Shown one piece after another: positions 17,187 through 26,029 of a DNA stretch of 64,000 bases (the first letter of the stretch is position 1; every line of letters starts with the position of its first letter). Origin of the DNA: JACVRN01 sp963715565 (lineage in GTDB: Bacteria > Acidobacteriota > Blastocatellia > Pyrinomonadales > Pyrinomonadaceae); assembly GCA_963715565.1 (NCBI GenBank), contig OY970256.1, forward strand, positions 4,898,001 through 4,962,000. The letters run 5' to 3'. A program made the translations under genes and the position numbers. The notes below the pieces were generated by a model, which did not search any database, was not told the origin of the DNA, and saw only the letters and a program-made list of their open reading frames with translations.

Positions 17187-18663
17187 AGCGCTGACGCACA
17201 AGCCGGGGACGGAGGCGCTTGAGGCATTGCCTGCTGCGACTGCCCCGGCTTCGACGCGTGTCGAAGTGGTGCACACGGTCGCCAGCCGTTTTATTGTTCT
17301 GCTTCTCTGCCTGGCGCTCGTGCTCTCGACGCTCGCCTATGGCACGGTCTACTACTGGACGCTCGCCATCTTTCAGGCGGGCGCGGCTTTGATAATTTTC
17401 TTCTGGGCCGTGGATGCCGCGCGCACGCGCGTCCTGCGTTGGAGCAGCAACCCGCTTCAACTGCCGCTGCTTGGTCTCATCCTGCTCGGTTTGATTCAGC
17501 TCTTGCCGCTCGGCGCAGGAAGCGTCGCGGTTGCGCCCGGTGTAGAGGCCGCGCGTAGTCTTTCGCTTGACCCTTATTCGACGCGGCTCGTGCTCGTGCA
17601 GCTCTGCGCGCTCTTTGTTTACTTCGCCGCCGCGCTCGCCTTTATAGACAGCCCCAGGCGTTTGCGCGTCGTCGTGCGTACCATCATTGTCTTCGGCGCA
17701 GCGCTCGCCCTCTTCGGTCTCATACAATCTTTCACGAGCCCGACGCGGATTTACTGGGTGCGAGAGCTGGGGCAGGCCACGGCGTTCGGTCCCTTTATCA
17801 ATCGCCACCATTTCGCCGCGTACATGGAAATGGCACTGGCGCTTCCAGTAGGGCTCATCATCGCGGGCGCAATCGAGCGCGACAAGCTTTTACTCTTTAT
17901 CTTCGCCTCGGCCATCATGGGAATCGCGCTCATCATGACGAACTCGCGCGGCGGCATCATCAGCCTCGTGGCGGAAGCCGGATTTTTCGTCATCATCGCG
18001 GGCGCGAGTAGGAGCGGAAAGCGCGCCGGTGAAAAGGAGAAACGAAGCCGTGCGCGCAGCCTGATGTTGCGCGCGGGACTTGTGCTGGCTCTGCTGTTCG
18101 CGATGTTTACGGCGGTCGTCTTTCTGGGCGGCGAAGCGGGCCTGAGCCGCTTTGTCGGCACAGTCTCAGCCTCAGACCCTACGACGGGCCGCGCGCATTT
18201 CTGGAAGACGACGCTCCACATCATAGGCGACAATCCTTTCATAGGCTCCGGGCTCGGCTCGTTCGGCGTGGCCTACACGCTTTATGATACGCGGAACGGT
18301 CTGCTACGCCTTGAGCAGGCGCACAACGATTACTTGCAGGTGTTGGCGGACGCAGGTTTCGTCGGCGCTCTTTTAGGATTGGCTTTTGTCTTCCTCTTGT
18401 TTCGCCTTGCTCTGGCACGACGCGAAACCGAAGACCGTTTTCGTCGCGGAGTCGCGACGGGCGCTCTAGCGGGTTGCTTCGCCGTGCTGGTCCACAGCTT
18501 CTTTGATTTCACGCTTCATACGACGGCCAACGCGCTGCTCTTTCTGGTGCTCGCAGCGGTTGCCACCCTCAATGGCCGCGTCGAAGAAACTGGCCGCCGC
18601 CAGAAGCAGCACGAGGAGACGCAGCATCGTCGTCGTCATCGAAGGCGACGTCATACAGAATAG
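17155..18663 (+). CDS. O-antigen ligase/polymerase (Wzy/WaaL family)
   Basis: A 502-residue polytopic membrane protein with roughly twelve hydrophobic segments. The Wzy_C-type region is evident: GLIQSFTSPTRIYW, GPFINRHHFAAYMEMALALP, IMTNSRGGIISLVAEAG and the long periplasmic loop ending NPFIGSGLGSFGVAY...AHNDYLQVLADAGFVGALLG. These match bacterial polymerases/ligases that join lipid-linked repeat units or transfer the glycan. ATG 17155 is chosen over an upstream GTG; either way the start overlaps the TPR gene. The C-terminal ~20 residues are Arg/His-rich. Confidence 0.83.
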   Translation: MTTSIYNSSAEALTHKPGTEALEALPAATAPASTRVEVVHTVASRFIVLLLCLALVLSTLAYGTVYYWTLAIFQAGAALIIFFWAVDAARTRVLRWSSNPLQLPLLGLILLGLIQLLPLGAGSVAVAPGVEAARSLSLDPYSTRLVLVQLCALFVYFAAALAFIDSPRRLRVVVRTIIVFGAALALFGLIQSFTSPTRIYWVRELGQATAFGPFINRHHFAAYMEMALALPVGLIIAGAIERDKLLLFIFASAIMGIALIMTNSRGGIISLVAEAGFFVIIAGASRSGKRAGEKEKRSRARSLMLRAGLVLALLFAMFTAVVFLGGEAGLSRFVGTVSASDPTTGRAHFWKTTLHIIGDNPFIGSGLGSFGVAYTLYDTRNGLLRLEQAHNDYLQVLADAGFVGALLGLAFVFLLFRLALARRETEDRFRRGVATGALAGCFAVLVHSFFDFTLHTTANALLFLVLAAVATLNGRVEETGRRQKQHEETQHRRRHRRRRHTE

Positions 18664-18675
18664 TCGCGAGTCATT

Positions 18676-18749
18676 AGTCAGGAGTCTGGAGTCAAAAGAA
18701 AGAAGGCTCTTGTTTTTGACTCCGGACTCCGGACTCCCGACTCCTGACT
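18676..18749. repeat. GGAGTC heptamer hairpin
   Basis: The 5' arm is 18676-18697 (22 nt) and the 3' arm 18714-18749 (36 nt). The sequences are reverse complements apart from one position and exactly two extra heptamers in the 3' arm. The core beginning GTCAAAAGAAAGAA is shared, in opposite orientation, with 6053-6132. It ends 9 nt before the next start codon, with no Shine-Dalgarno between. Confidence 0.9.
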
Positions 18750-18758
18750 TTTTAACCG

Positions 18759-19937
18759 ATGAAGAAGAGTCTTCTACAACTGATTGTTTGTCCGCTTTGC
18801 GCAGGGCCGCTTGAGTCAGAAAGTTTTGATGAGGGTGATGCTTCGGAAATCGAGAGCGGGCTGCTCTTGTGCGCTTGCGGCGCGCGCTACAGTGTCATCG
18901 GCGGCATCCCTCGCATCCTGACGCCCGAGTTTCAAAGCATGTTGTGGGAGATGCACCCGGAGTTTTTTCAGAAGTTCAAAGAGCGGCTGCCTGAAAGCTT
19001 GCTCCCGCGAGGTGCGCGGGACGCGGCCTCTACGGATGCTGCCGTTGCCAAGCAGCGCGAGACGGCGCGCTCCTTCGGCTACGAGTGGCAGGCTTTCTCC
19101 GAGATGCTACCGGATTACGAGTCGAACTTTCGCTGGTACTTCGAGCGCTTCAAGGGCGAGGAGTTTCGCGGGCGACGTGTGCTCGACGCCGGGTGCGGCA
19201 CTGGCCGCCACACTTATTATATGTCGCGCACGGCGCGCGAAGTCGTGGCGATGGATTTGAGCCAGGCCATAGAAGTCGCCGCGCGTAACAACCGCGACAA
19301 CCCGAACACCCATTTCATACAGGCGGATATTTATCATCCGCCATTTCCGCCCGACTCCTTCGACTTCATCTACAGCCTCGGCGTCCTGCATCACTTGCCC
19401 GACCCTGAAAAAGGTTTTCGTTCGCTCCTGCGCCTCTTGCGCTCCGGGGGCTTCGCTAATATTTATCTCTACTGGAATCTGGAAGGCGAGGCCGCGTGGC
19501 GGCGCGCTCTGCTTCATGCCGTGACGGGCGTGCGTATGGTCACCACGCGCATGCCGCATGCGTGGTTGCAGAAAACCTCCTGGCTCATCGCCGCCATGTT
19601 CGAGGCCGCTTTCGTCACGCCTGCGCGTCTTCTTGACCGCGTGCCTCTGACGCGCCCACTGGCCGACCGCGTGCCGCTCGGCCATTATCGTCGCTACTCG
19701 TTTCGCGTTCTCTACACGGACCAGTTCGACCGCTTCTCAGCGCCGATTGAGAACCGCTACAGCCGCTCGGAGGTCGCAGGCTGGTTCGAGCGCGCGGGCC
19801 TCACCGACGTCGTCATCCTCGGCGGTCAGGGATGGCGCGCTTCGGGCAAAATGGAAGCGCGCGGCTTACCCGAAAAGATTGATAAAGAGGAGAGCGTGCA
19901 CGCGGCCCGCGAGGTCGCGAGCACCAAAGCCACATGA
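18759..19937 (+). CDS. Zinc-ribbon class I SAM methyltransferase
   Basis: A 392-residue protein. The N-terminus has CPLC and CAC residues in the Trm112-like layout common to this group (LIVCPLCAGPL...LLLCACGARYSVIGGIPRIL). The methyltransferase core shows RVLDAGCGTGRHTYYMS, VVAMDLSQ and FDFIYSLGVLHHLPDPEKGFRSLLRLLRSGG. It may methylate a sugar or lipid-linked intermediate; the substrate is not evident. It overlaps the thioesterase gene by 4 nt (ATGA). Confidence 0.82.
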   Translation: MKKSLLQLIVCPLCAGPLESESFDEGDASEIESGLLLCACGARYSVIGGIPRILTPEFQSMLWEMHPEFFQKFKERLPESLLPRGARDAASTDAAVAKQRETARSFGYEWQAFSEMLPDYESNFRWYFERFKGEEFRGRRVLDAGCGTGRHTYYMSRTAREVVAMDLSQAIEVAARNNRDNPNTHFIQADIYHPPFPPDSFDFIYSLGVLHHLPDPEKGFRSLLRLLRSGGFANIYLYWNLEGEAAWRRALLHAVTGVRMVTTRMPHAWLQKTSWLIAAMFEAAFVTPARLLDRVPLTRPLADRVPLGHYRRYSFRVLYTDQFDRFSAPIENRYSRSEVAGWFERAGLTDVVILGGQGWRASGKMEARGLPEKIDKEESVHAAREVASTKAT

Positions 19938-20353
19938 CGATTCTTGAAGCTTTGAGGACCAGGCAGGCGCACACCATTCTTGAGACGCTTGAGATTACTA
20001 TCGAAGCGGCGGACAAGGAGCGCGTCGTGCTTTCCATGCCCGTCACAGAGCGCGTGCACCAGTACACGGGGCTGCTGCACGGCGGCGTCTCGGTCGTCTT
20101 AGCCGAAACCGCCGCCTCCATCGGCGCGGCGCTCAACACGGATTTGACGCGCTCGACTCCGGTTGGCGTCGAGATTAACGCCAACCACCTGCGCTCTGTC
20201 ACCAAGGGCGTCGTGCGTGCTGAGGCTACGCCCGTCTACGTTGGAAGACAGATGACCGTCTGGGCGATAGAGATTCGAGACGACCGCGAGCGACTAATCT
20301 GTACTTCGCGTTGCACATTGGTCTTTAAGCCGGGCGGCGCATTGCCTACTTGA
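19934..20353 (+). CDS. Hotdog-fold thioesterase (PaaI/YbgC-like)
   Basis: A 139-residue hotdog protein with the family signature GLLHGGVSVVLAETAAS (HGG at 49-51, E58), followed by VGVEINANHLRSVTKGVVRAEATPVYVGR. Relatives hydrolyse acyl-CoA thioesters such as 1,4-dihydroxy-2-naphthoyl-CoA or phenylacetyl-CoA derivatives. It is coupled by a 4-nt overlap to the methyltransferase gene. The real substrate is unknown. Confidence 0.82.
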   Translation: MTILEALRTRQAHTILETLEITIEAADKERVVLSMPVTERVHQYTGLLHGGVSVVLAETAASIGAALNTDLTRSTPVGVEINANHLRSVTKGVVRAEATPVYVGRQMTVWAIEIRDDRERLICTSRCTLVFKPGGALPT

Positions 20354-20369
20354 TTGCGGATTGAAAAGA

Positions 20370-20430
20370 TTGATTCATTGGTTCATCGGTTCATTGAATC
20401 AATGAAAAAATGAACCGATGAATAAATTCC
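20370..20430. repeat. TTGATTCA octamer hairpin
   Basis: Segments 20382-20395 and 20409-20422 are perfect 14-nt reverse complements, inside longer runs of TTGATTCA/TCGGTTCA octamers. The flanking octamers pair with an offset of one unit. The element is sister to 45016-45078 and lies between the thioesterase stop and the next gene's GGAG Shine-Dalgarno. Confidence 0.88.
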
Positions 20431-20455
20431 TTCATTAAAGTATTTGGAGAGCGAG

Positions 20456-21415
20456 ATGAGAATAGTCGTCACAGGCGGGGCTGGATTTTTGGGCTCACAT
20501 CTTTGCGAGCGCCTTCTAATGGAAGGCCACGAGGTTATCTGTCTGGACAATTTCTTTACGGGCCGCCGCGAGAACGTCTTTCATCTGCTTGACAATCCGC
20601 GTTTCGAGCTTTTGCGTCACGATGTCATAGAGCCCATCCTGCTCGAAGTGGATCAGATTTATAACCTCGCGTGTCCGGCTTCTCCGATTCATTACCAGTA
20701 CAACCCGGTCAAGACTGTGAAGACGAGCGTCATGGGAACCATCAACATGCTCGGCCTCGCCAAGCGTGTGCGTGCGCGTATTCTTCAAGCCTCGACTTCG
20801 GAAATTTACGGCGACCCGGAAATACACCCGCAGCCGGAAAGCTACTGGGGGAATGTGAACCCCATAGGCATTCGCAGTTGCTACGACGAATCAAAGCGGC
20901 TGGCCGAAACCCTGATGATGGATTATCACCGGCAGAACGGCGTGGACATTCGCATCGCGCGCATCTTTAACACCTACGGGCCGCGCATGCTTGAGAACGA
21001 CGGGCGCGTCGTCTCCAACTTTATCGTGCAGGCTCTGCGCGGCGATGAATTGACGCTCTACGGGACGGGCGAGCAGACGCGCTCCTTCTGCTACGTTGAC
21101 GATTTGATAGAAGGCTTCGTACGCTTGATGAATACGGAAGGCGTGCACGACCCCGTGAACCTGGGGAATCCGGGCGAGTTTACTATACGCGAGCTGGCGG
21201 ACGAGGTGGCGCGCGCGTGCGGGCGCGAAGTCCGTGTTAAATATCAGCCGCTTCCGCAGGACGACCCGCAACAGCGAAAGCCCGACATCACGCGCGCGCG
21301 CACCCTTCTAGGCTGGGAGCCGCGCATCCCTTTGAGCGAGGGATTAAAGCTGACGGTCGCTTATTTCGAGAATCAAGTTGCGGGGCGCGAGAAGGCGACT
21401 GAAAAGGTAGTTTGA
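20456..21415 (+). CDS. uxs: UDP-glucuronate decarboxylase (UDP-xylose synthase) family
   Basis: A 319-residue extended SDR. TGGAGFLGSHL (6-16), LDNFFTGRRENVFHL, the family-typical NLACPASPIHYQYNPVKTVKTS, catalytic YDESK (Y143, K147) and NTYGPRMLENDGRVVSNFI closely follow UXS enzymes, which convert UDP-glucuronate to UDP-xylose. ATG 20456 has GGAGAG 5-10 nt upstream. It supplies UDP-xylose or its 4-keto form for the glycan if UDP-glucuronate is available; no UDP-glucose dehydrogenase is seen in the window. Confidence 0.9.
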   Translation: MRIVVTGGAGFLGSHLCERLLMEGHEVICLDNFFTGRRENVFHLLDNPRFELLRHDVIEPILLEVDQIYNLACPASPIHYQYNPVKTVKTSVMGTINMLGLAKRVRARILQASTSEIYGDPEIHPQPESYWGNVNPIGIRSCYDESKRLAETLMMDYHRQNGVDIRIARIFNTYGPRMLENDGRVVSNFIVQALRGDELTLYGTGEQTRSFCYVDDLIEGFVRLMNTEGVHDPVNLGNPGEFTIRELADEVARACGREVRVKYQPLPQDDPQQRKPDITRARTLLGWEPRIPLSEGLKLTVAYFENQVAGREKATEKVV

Positions 21416-21449
21416 AAATCAACGTCAATGAAAAAATAGCCCCGCCCGA

Positions 21450-21480
21450 TTTACCTCGGACTGAGCCTGCATTGTAGAAT
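21450..21480 (+). promoter_or_regulatory. Candidate sigma-70 promoter for the acyl-CoA synthetase gene
   Basis: TTTACC (21450-21455) and TAGAAT (21475-21480) are separated by 19 nt, slightly long, with TTG just upstream of the -10 box. This is the only promoter-like pair in the 141-nt gap before the acyl-CoA synthetase. Confidence 0.35.
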
Positions 21481-21509
21481 CTTTCGGCTTGAGAAATTAA
21501 AGATTGCGC

Positions 21510-21560
21510 ATGAAGGAGAACGAGCCTCAGCCGTTTGGGCTCCGGCCCGTCGCTCTATGA
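21510..21560 (+). CDS. Possible 16-codon leader ORF coupled to the acyl-CoA synthetase
   Basis: ATG 21510 opens MKENEPQPFGLRPVAL and stops at TGA 21558-21560, overlapping the downstream ATG as ATGA. This is the same junction type as true coupled genes in this locus. There is no strong Shine-Dalgarno for either start. It may be a translated leader or chance. Confidence 0.25.
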   Translation: MKENEPQPFGLRPVAL

Positions 21561-23386
21561 AACACACACTGGATACCTCGAACTTGAAAACGCTGCCCGC
21601 GCTCGCTCTGGCAGGCGTTCGCCAGTACAACAAACGCGACGCGCTCAACTACAAAAGCGATGGTCAGTGGTTGCACATCTCTGCGTCTGGCTTTATAGAG
21701 CGCGTGAAACGGGTCGCGCTCGGCTTAAGCGAGCTGGGCATCAAGCCCGGAGACCGCGTGTCGCTGCTGTCGGAGAACCGTCCCGAATGGTCCATAGTGG
21801 ATCTCGCCATCCTGAGCCTGGGCGCAATCAACGTCCCCATCTACACCACGCAGGCCGTCGAGCAGGTGCGCTACATTCTGGAAGACTCGGGCGCGCGTCT
21901 TTTGTTCGTCTCGGGCCGCCGCGTCTTCAAGCACGCGCGCGAAGGTGTTGAAGCGGTCGAGAGTCTTGAGCAAATCATCTTCTTTGACGAAGACGCTGTC
22001 GAAGGCGTAGAGCGCGCCAGCCTGCTTTCGACTCTGGAAGAGAAGGGGCGCGCTCTCTTGCTTCGCGAGCCGGAAGCGTTCGACCGTTTCCTCTCAGCCG
22101 TGAAGCCGGACGATCTGGCAACCATCATCTACACTTCGGGCACGACGGGCGAGCCCAAGGGCGTCATGCTCACGCACGACAATTTCGTTTCCAACGTCGT
22201 CGCCATCTCCGGCAGCCTGCCGATTGATTCCAGGGACATAGCCCTCTCGGTCCTGCCGCTCTCGCACATCTTCGAGCGGGTGGTCTTTTACGTTTTCTGC
22301 TGGACGGGCGTCTCCGTCCATTACGCCGCTTCGTTCGAACAGGTCGGCGAGCACCTGCGCGAAGTCCGCCCGACCATCATGACCGCCGTGCCGCGTCTTT
22401 TTGAAAAGGTCTATCACAGGATTGTGAAGCGCGGAATGTCTGAGAAGGGTTGGAAGCGAAGGGTCTTTGAAGAAGCCATGGAGACGGGCCAGCGCGTCGC
22501 CGTGCTTCGTGATAAACGTGAGCGCGTGCCGCTCTCGCTCAAGATGAAGCTGGCGGTCGCAGACCGGCTCGTCTTCTCCAAATGGAGAGAAGGCGTCGGA
22601 GGCCGCCTGCGCTATTTCGTTTCCGGCGGCGCGGCGCTCTCGCCCGCGCTCTCCTACTCTTTTCTCGCCGCAGGCATCCCCATCCTTCAGGGCTACGGCA
22701 TGACCGAAACCTGTGTCGTCTCCGCCAACCGCCCCGACGATAACGTGGTCGGCTCGGTCGGTCTGGTCTTTCCCGGCATCGAAGTCCGCATCGCCGAAGA
22801 TGGGGAGATTCTCGTGCGCGGGCCAAACATCATGCGCGGCTATTACGGCAAGCCCGAGGAGACGGCGGAAGTTTTTCGCGACGGCTGGTTTATGACGGGC
22901 GACGTGGGCCGCATGGACGAGCGCGGGCATCTCTACATCACCGACCGCAAGAAAGATTTGTTCAAGCTCTCGAACGGCAAGTACGTCGCGCCGCAACTCG
23001 TAGAAAGTTTGATTAAACAGAGCGAGCTTGTCAGCCAGGTCGTAGTCGTCGGAGCCGGACGCAAACAGCCCGTTGCTTTAATCGTCCCCGACTGGCAAGC
23101 CCTCAGAGAAGCTGTCGAGGAAGCCGGAACAAAGCCGCCCGCTTCGCACCTTGAACTGAGCCGCGCAGACGTTGCCGTCAAGATGGTGCAGCGCGAAGTC
23201 CAGCAGCTTACAAAGGAGCTGGCCGACTACGAGCGCGTGCGCCGCGTCGCCCTGCTGAGCGAAGACTTCACCATAGACGGCGGCGAATTGACGCCGACCC
23301 TCAAAGTAAAGAGACGTGTGGTGGACGAGAAGTACCGCGATTTGATAGACGAGCTATACGGAGGCGCGAGCGGGAAAGAGGATTAA
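21557..23386 (+). CDS. Long-chain acyl-CoA synthetase (AMP-binding, FadD-like)
   Basis: A 609-residue ANL-superfamily ligase that activates a fatty acid to acyl-AMP and then acyl-CoA. The P-loop IIYTSGTTGEPKG is at 190-202. It is followed by the A5-type motif GYGMTETC and by DGWFMTGDVGRMDERGHLYITDRKKDLFK with the hinge region and NGKYVAPQLVESLI, matching FAA1/FadD15-type enzymes. It may supply acyl groups for glycan or lipid modification, or simply be a neighbour; the gap upstream suggests its own promoter. Confidence 0.88.
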   Translation: MKHTLDTSNLKTLPALALAGVRQYNKRDALNYKSDGQWLHISASGFIERVKRVALGLSELGIKPGDRVSLLSENRPEWSIVDLAILSLGAINVPIYTTQAVEQVRYILEDSGARLLFVSGRRVFKHAREGVEAVESLEQIIFFDEDAVEGVERASLLSTLEEKGRALLLREPEAFDRFLSAVKPDDLATIIYTSGTTGEPKGVMLTHDNFVSNVVAISGSLPIDSRDIALSVLPLSHIFERVVFYVFCWTGVSVHYAASFEQVGEHLREVRPTIMTAVPRLFEKVYHRIVKRGMSEKGWKRRVFEEAMETGQRVAVLRDKRERVPLSLKMKLAVADRLVFSKWREGVGGRLRYFVSGGAALSPALSYSFLAAGIPILQGYGMTETCVVSANRPDDNVVGSVGLVFPGIEVRIAEDGEILVRGPNIMRGYYGKPEETAEVFRDGWFMTGDVGRMDERGHLYITDRKKDLFKLSNGKYVAPQLVESLIKQSELVSQVVVVGAGRKQPVALIVPDWQALREAVEEAGTKPPASHLELSRADVAVKMVQREVQQLTKELADYERVRRVALLSEDFTIDGGELTPTLKVKRRVVDEKYRDLIDELYGGASGKED

Positions 23387-23409
23387 GCGATGCTTTCAAA
23401 GCATCGCTT
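23385..23409. terminator. 12-bp dyad at the acyl-CoA synthetase stop codon
   Basis: AAGCGATGCTTT (23385-23396) and AAAGCATCGCTT (23398-23409) are perfect reverse complements around one central base, overlapping the TAA stop. There is no T-run, so a rho-independent terminator is uncertain. It lies between convergent genes. Confidence 0.4.
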
Positions 23410-23463
23410 GGTGAGCCGAACCGTGATTATGCACAGCTTGAAGAGAGTGGGAGGCTAAAAGCT

Positions 23464-23790
23464 TCAGGCATCAGTCAGCGTCAACGGCACGCGCGCGTCG
23501 TAGATTTCCGAGACGGAGACGATGCCCGAAAGCTCCGTGTGGCAGAGCAAGGCTTCTGCCAGCGAGCGCAAGTGGGCCGGGATTTCCACCCTTGGACATT
23601 CTTCATCGGAAAAAGAAGCGTGCTCCGCGAGCAGCTTGAATTCCGCCGAGCAGAATTCGCATGACTGTAGATGTTCCGCAATCCACTGCGCTTCTTGAGA
23701 CACCGGCCCCGTCATGTGATAGGTCATCAGCGTCTCGGCGGAAGGGCAGGTGGCCTGCTTGGAAAATAGTGTTACACTCTGTGTCCTCAT
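23464..23790 (-). CDS. zf-HC2-type (anti-sigma-like) zinc-finger protein
   Basis: A 108-residue protein with the zf-HC2 pattern: C15, then H40-x3-C44-x2-C47 (HLQSCEFC). In anti-sigma factors and related regulators this binds zinc. No membrane segment follows; the C-terminal half is a short acidic/hydrophobic stretch. It is the only minus-strand gene in the first 50 kb. Its divergent neighbour encodes a sigma-like HTH protein, so the two may form a regulator pair, by inference. Confidence 0.65.
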   Translation of the reverse strand: MRTQSVTLFSKQATCPSAETLMTYHMTGPVSQEAQWIAEHLQSCEFCSAEFKLLAEHASFSDEECPRVEIPAHLRSLAEALLCHTELSGIVSVSEIYDARVPLTLTDA

Positions 23791-24528
23791 ATCAGCTCAC
23801 CCTCTCTGTCCGCTTACCTCTTTGCATAGTTCAAGAGCCTTATAGCCAGTATGTTTGAAAGCGCCGCATGCAAATGGCAGCAAAACTTGTGGGGCAAGAA
23901 GGACGAGGAGCCGCCTGGAAACCGCTTTCAAGCCTCTCAAACGGGCGCTTTGCCTGGTCATCAAAAGAAAAGCGCTAATCCGTCTCTGCTTCCAAAACTT
24001 GACGGGGCTCATGAGCCTTTTTTTCAAGTCATATCAATATTTTGGCCCTTGTGTAAAAAGATGTTGCTCAAAAAGCTGATTGCTGATAACATCTTATCCG
24101 TCAGTCAGGGAGACCTGATGTACTCCCTGATTCCCCTTTCTAGGTTGGCCGCGCTCGTTCCCCTTTTGCGGTCAGCACAGCGCGGTTCCCCAGTAAGGTC
24201 TCCAACTCTTAGGCTTTTGCGTAGAGGTTTTGACTCCCCGTGGGAGAGGGAACGAATTATCACCGCTCAAGCTTCGTGCCCGCTCTTTGCGAGCCGCCAC
24301 GACCCACCGCACAGTCCAAATCCGGCAAAGGTGCGCTGCTAATATGAAAGCTGCCCCGTTCGCGCTCTTTCCCGACCAGAGGCGAAGCCAAAAAACGGGG
24401 GTTTGACCAAACCAACCCGACATGCACACAATACGGATGTTACATGCTTGTTTTATCCTGAATAGTCGCTGATACCCACACGTGACCGCCCGTTTGTGCT
24501 TTGAATCCCAGACCTTAAGACAAGAACT
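23791..24528. other. 738-nt gap with no convincing gene
   Basis: Both strands hold only open frames with unlikely composition. Visible items: a short dyad CAGGGAG...CTCCCTG around 24106-24129, and a TTGACC near 24400 that could be a -35 box with a weak -10. The length would allow a divergent regulatory region for the flanking minus- and plus-strand genes. I recognise no known RNA family. Confidence 0.4.
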
Positions 24529-25713
24529 GTGAAATCTACCGGCACTAATCATCCCGATTCCACGATGAGCGCGCTCAAAGAGCCGCGCTCTCAGCGGTCC
24601 TACGGGGAGCGTCAACCCAAGAGCAGCCAGTGGGTCAACTCCTTACGCCGCTCCGATGTTAACCAGCTCTGGACGGACTTGCATCGCATTGTCTGTTATC
24701 ACCCGCTCGTGCGCGCTTCCCGCAGCGCGGGCCTGCTCGTCGAAGAAGGCGCGCAGAACGCCTACACGGACCTCACGCAAGAGTTGTTCGTGCTGCTGTT
24801 GAGCAAAGGGCGTTTCCAGCATTATCTGGATACGGGGATGACGGATTCCGAGATTGAATGCGAAATCGGCCAGATTGAGCTGACCAACCTCCTGACGGCA
24901 GAGCTACGCAAGCGCCATCCGGAGTCCTATCGCCTTGCACGCCGTATCTCCACGCTGATTCAATCGAGCGCCAATTTCCGACGCTTCGATACTTCCGGAA
25001 TGGACGACGAGCCGCACCGCCGCCTCGTAGACCGCGTCTACGGTCTCTCGGAGTGGCCGACCGGCAAACAGAAACGCGAGAATCACGAGCTTGAACAGCG
25101 CGTGCAGATGATTCCCATGCGGCAGCGCGACACGCGTATGGTCGGCTGCACGGGCGACGCGCAGGTCGTCATCAGCAATTCGGATTTGGAAGACTTAATC
25201 ATCTCGGTTCTGGAAGCTGCGGATTCTCCGATTGACGTTCGAACTTTGCGCAGCCTGGTGATGTCGCGCCTGCCCGTGATGGACATCTATCTTGTCCCGC
25301 TGGGCGGAGACGATAACGAAGAAGGCGGGATGCAGTTTGAGCCGGTGGACGGCTGCGACAATCCCGAACAGGGGTTGCTGCGCCGCGAGTCTGAGCGCGC
25401 CGCTGCTGGTTTCGTGGATCAATTCCTGCGAGGCTTGCACGAGAGCGTGCGCGGCAAGGTCAAGCAATATAATCGTATGCTCGGGGTATTGTGGCACTGC
25501 TACCTGAGCCCGGATCACTCTACGCAGTTGGAAGTCGCGGCCACGCTCGGCGTTTCGGATTCACTGGTTTCGGATTATCGCCGCCGCATAGAGCAGGAGC
25601 TGCGCGCCCTGTCGTTTTCCGAGATTGAAGAGGCGCGCCGTTTCGAGATGTCTCTGCGTGAGAGAGTGCGCGCGCTCGTGCTGGTCAGCGACGAGGAGAG
25701 TGTCGCGGTCTAA
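24529..25713 (+). CDS. Sigma-like regulator with C-terminal helix-turn-helix
   Basis: A 394-residue protein. The N-terminal region (TDLTQELFVLLLSKGRFQHYL) recalls sigma-70 region 2 in spacing. The C-terminal stretch EVAATLGVSDSLVSDYRRRIEQELRAL looks like a region 4-type helix-turn-helix. The middle has an acidic, Gly-rich segment. The start is GTG 24529, with ATG 24565 as an alternative. Its divergent zf-HC2 neighbour would suit an anti-sigma partner. Family assignment is tentative; it could be another type of DNA-binding regulator. Confidence 0.5.
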   Translation: MKSTGTNHPDSTMSALKEPRSQRSYGERQPKSSQWVNSLRRSDVNQLWTDLHRIVCYHPLVRASRSAGLLVEEGAQNAYTDLTQELFVLLLSKGRFQHYLDTGMTDSEIECEIGQIELTNLLTAELRKRHPESYRLARRISTLIQSSANFRRFDTSGMDDEPHRRLVDRVYGLSEWPTGKQKRENHELEQRVQMIPMRQRDTRMVGCTGDAQVVISNSDLEDLIISVLEAADSPIDVRTLRSLVMSRLPVMDIYLVPLGGDDNEEGGMQFEPVDGCDNPEQGLLRRESERAAAGFVDQFLRGLHESVRGKVKQYNRMLGVLWHCYLSPDHSTQLEVAATLGVSDSLVSDYRRRIEQELRALSFSEIEEARRFEMSLRERVRALVLVSDEESVAV

Positions 25714-26029
25714 ACCGAAGGCCGCGCTTACCGTTGAGGACGGTTTCGCTTTCGCTTAATTTTCGGCCACGTCGCAGGAGTTCACCGGTTCTGGACTATC
25801 CGGTGGGCTCTCTGTTTCTGGTAGAATGAGAAGCGATTTTGCGAAGCGCCGTTCTGGTCTTCAACTGGTCTCGCTCGTTTGTCGCGGCGCGCGCGTTTTG
25901 CTTTTCGAACAATCGGGCTTGTCGAACTCGAATAGCGCATGCCCCGCGCCGACCGAGTCATGGCACGCCGCGCTCTGGCTTAGAGGTCGAAACCGAGGGC
26001 GAGCGCGCGCGTCCTGCAAGAGTGCCGCA
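25714..26029. other. 316-nt leader before the second polymerase gene
   Basis: The gap contains two small dyads (CCGTTGAGGACGG and CACCGG...CCGGTG near 25778-25805) and a TAGAAT at about 25821 that could be a -10 box. The frame open from 25826 lacks a plausible protein before residue 69, so this stretch is taken as untranslated. Confidence 0.35.

Noticed and set aside
23851..24342. 163-codon open frame on the + strand in the 738-nt gap
   Set aside because: Composition is odd (Leu/Arg/Ser-rich stretches with no domain feel), no Shine-Dalgarno, and an overlapping minus-strand frame is equally open; treated as noncoding.
25826..26029. N-terminal 68 codons of the second polymerase frame
   Set aside because: No protein-like pattern, and ATG 26030 gives the normal charged N-terminus; the region is treated as leader.
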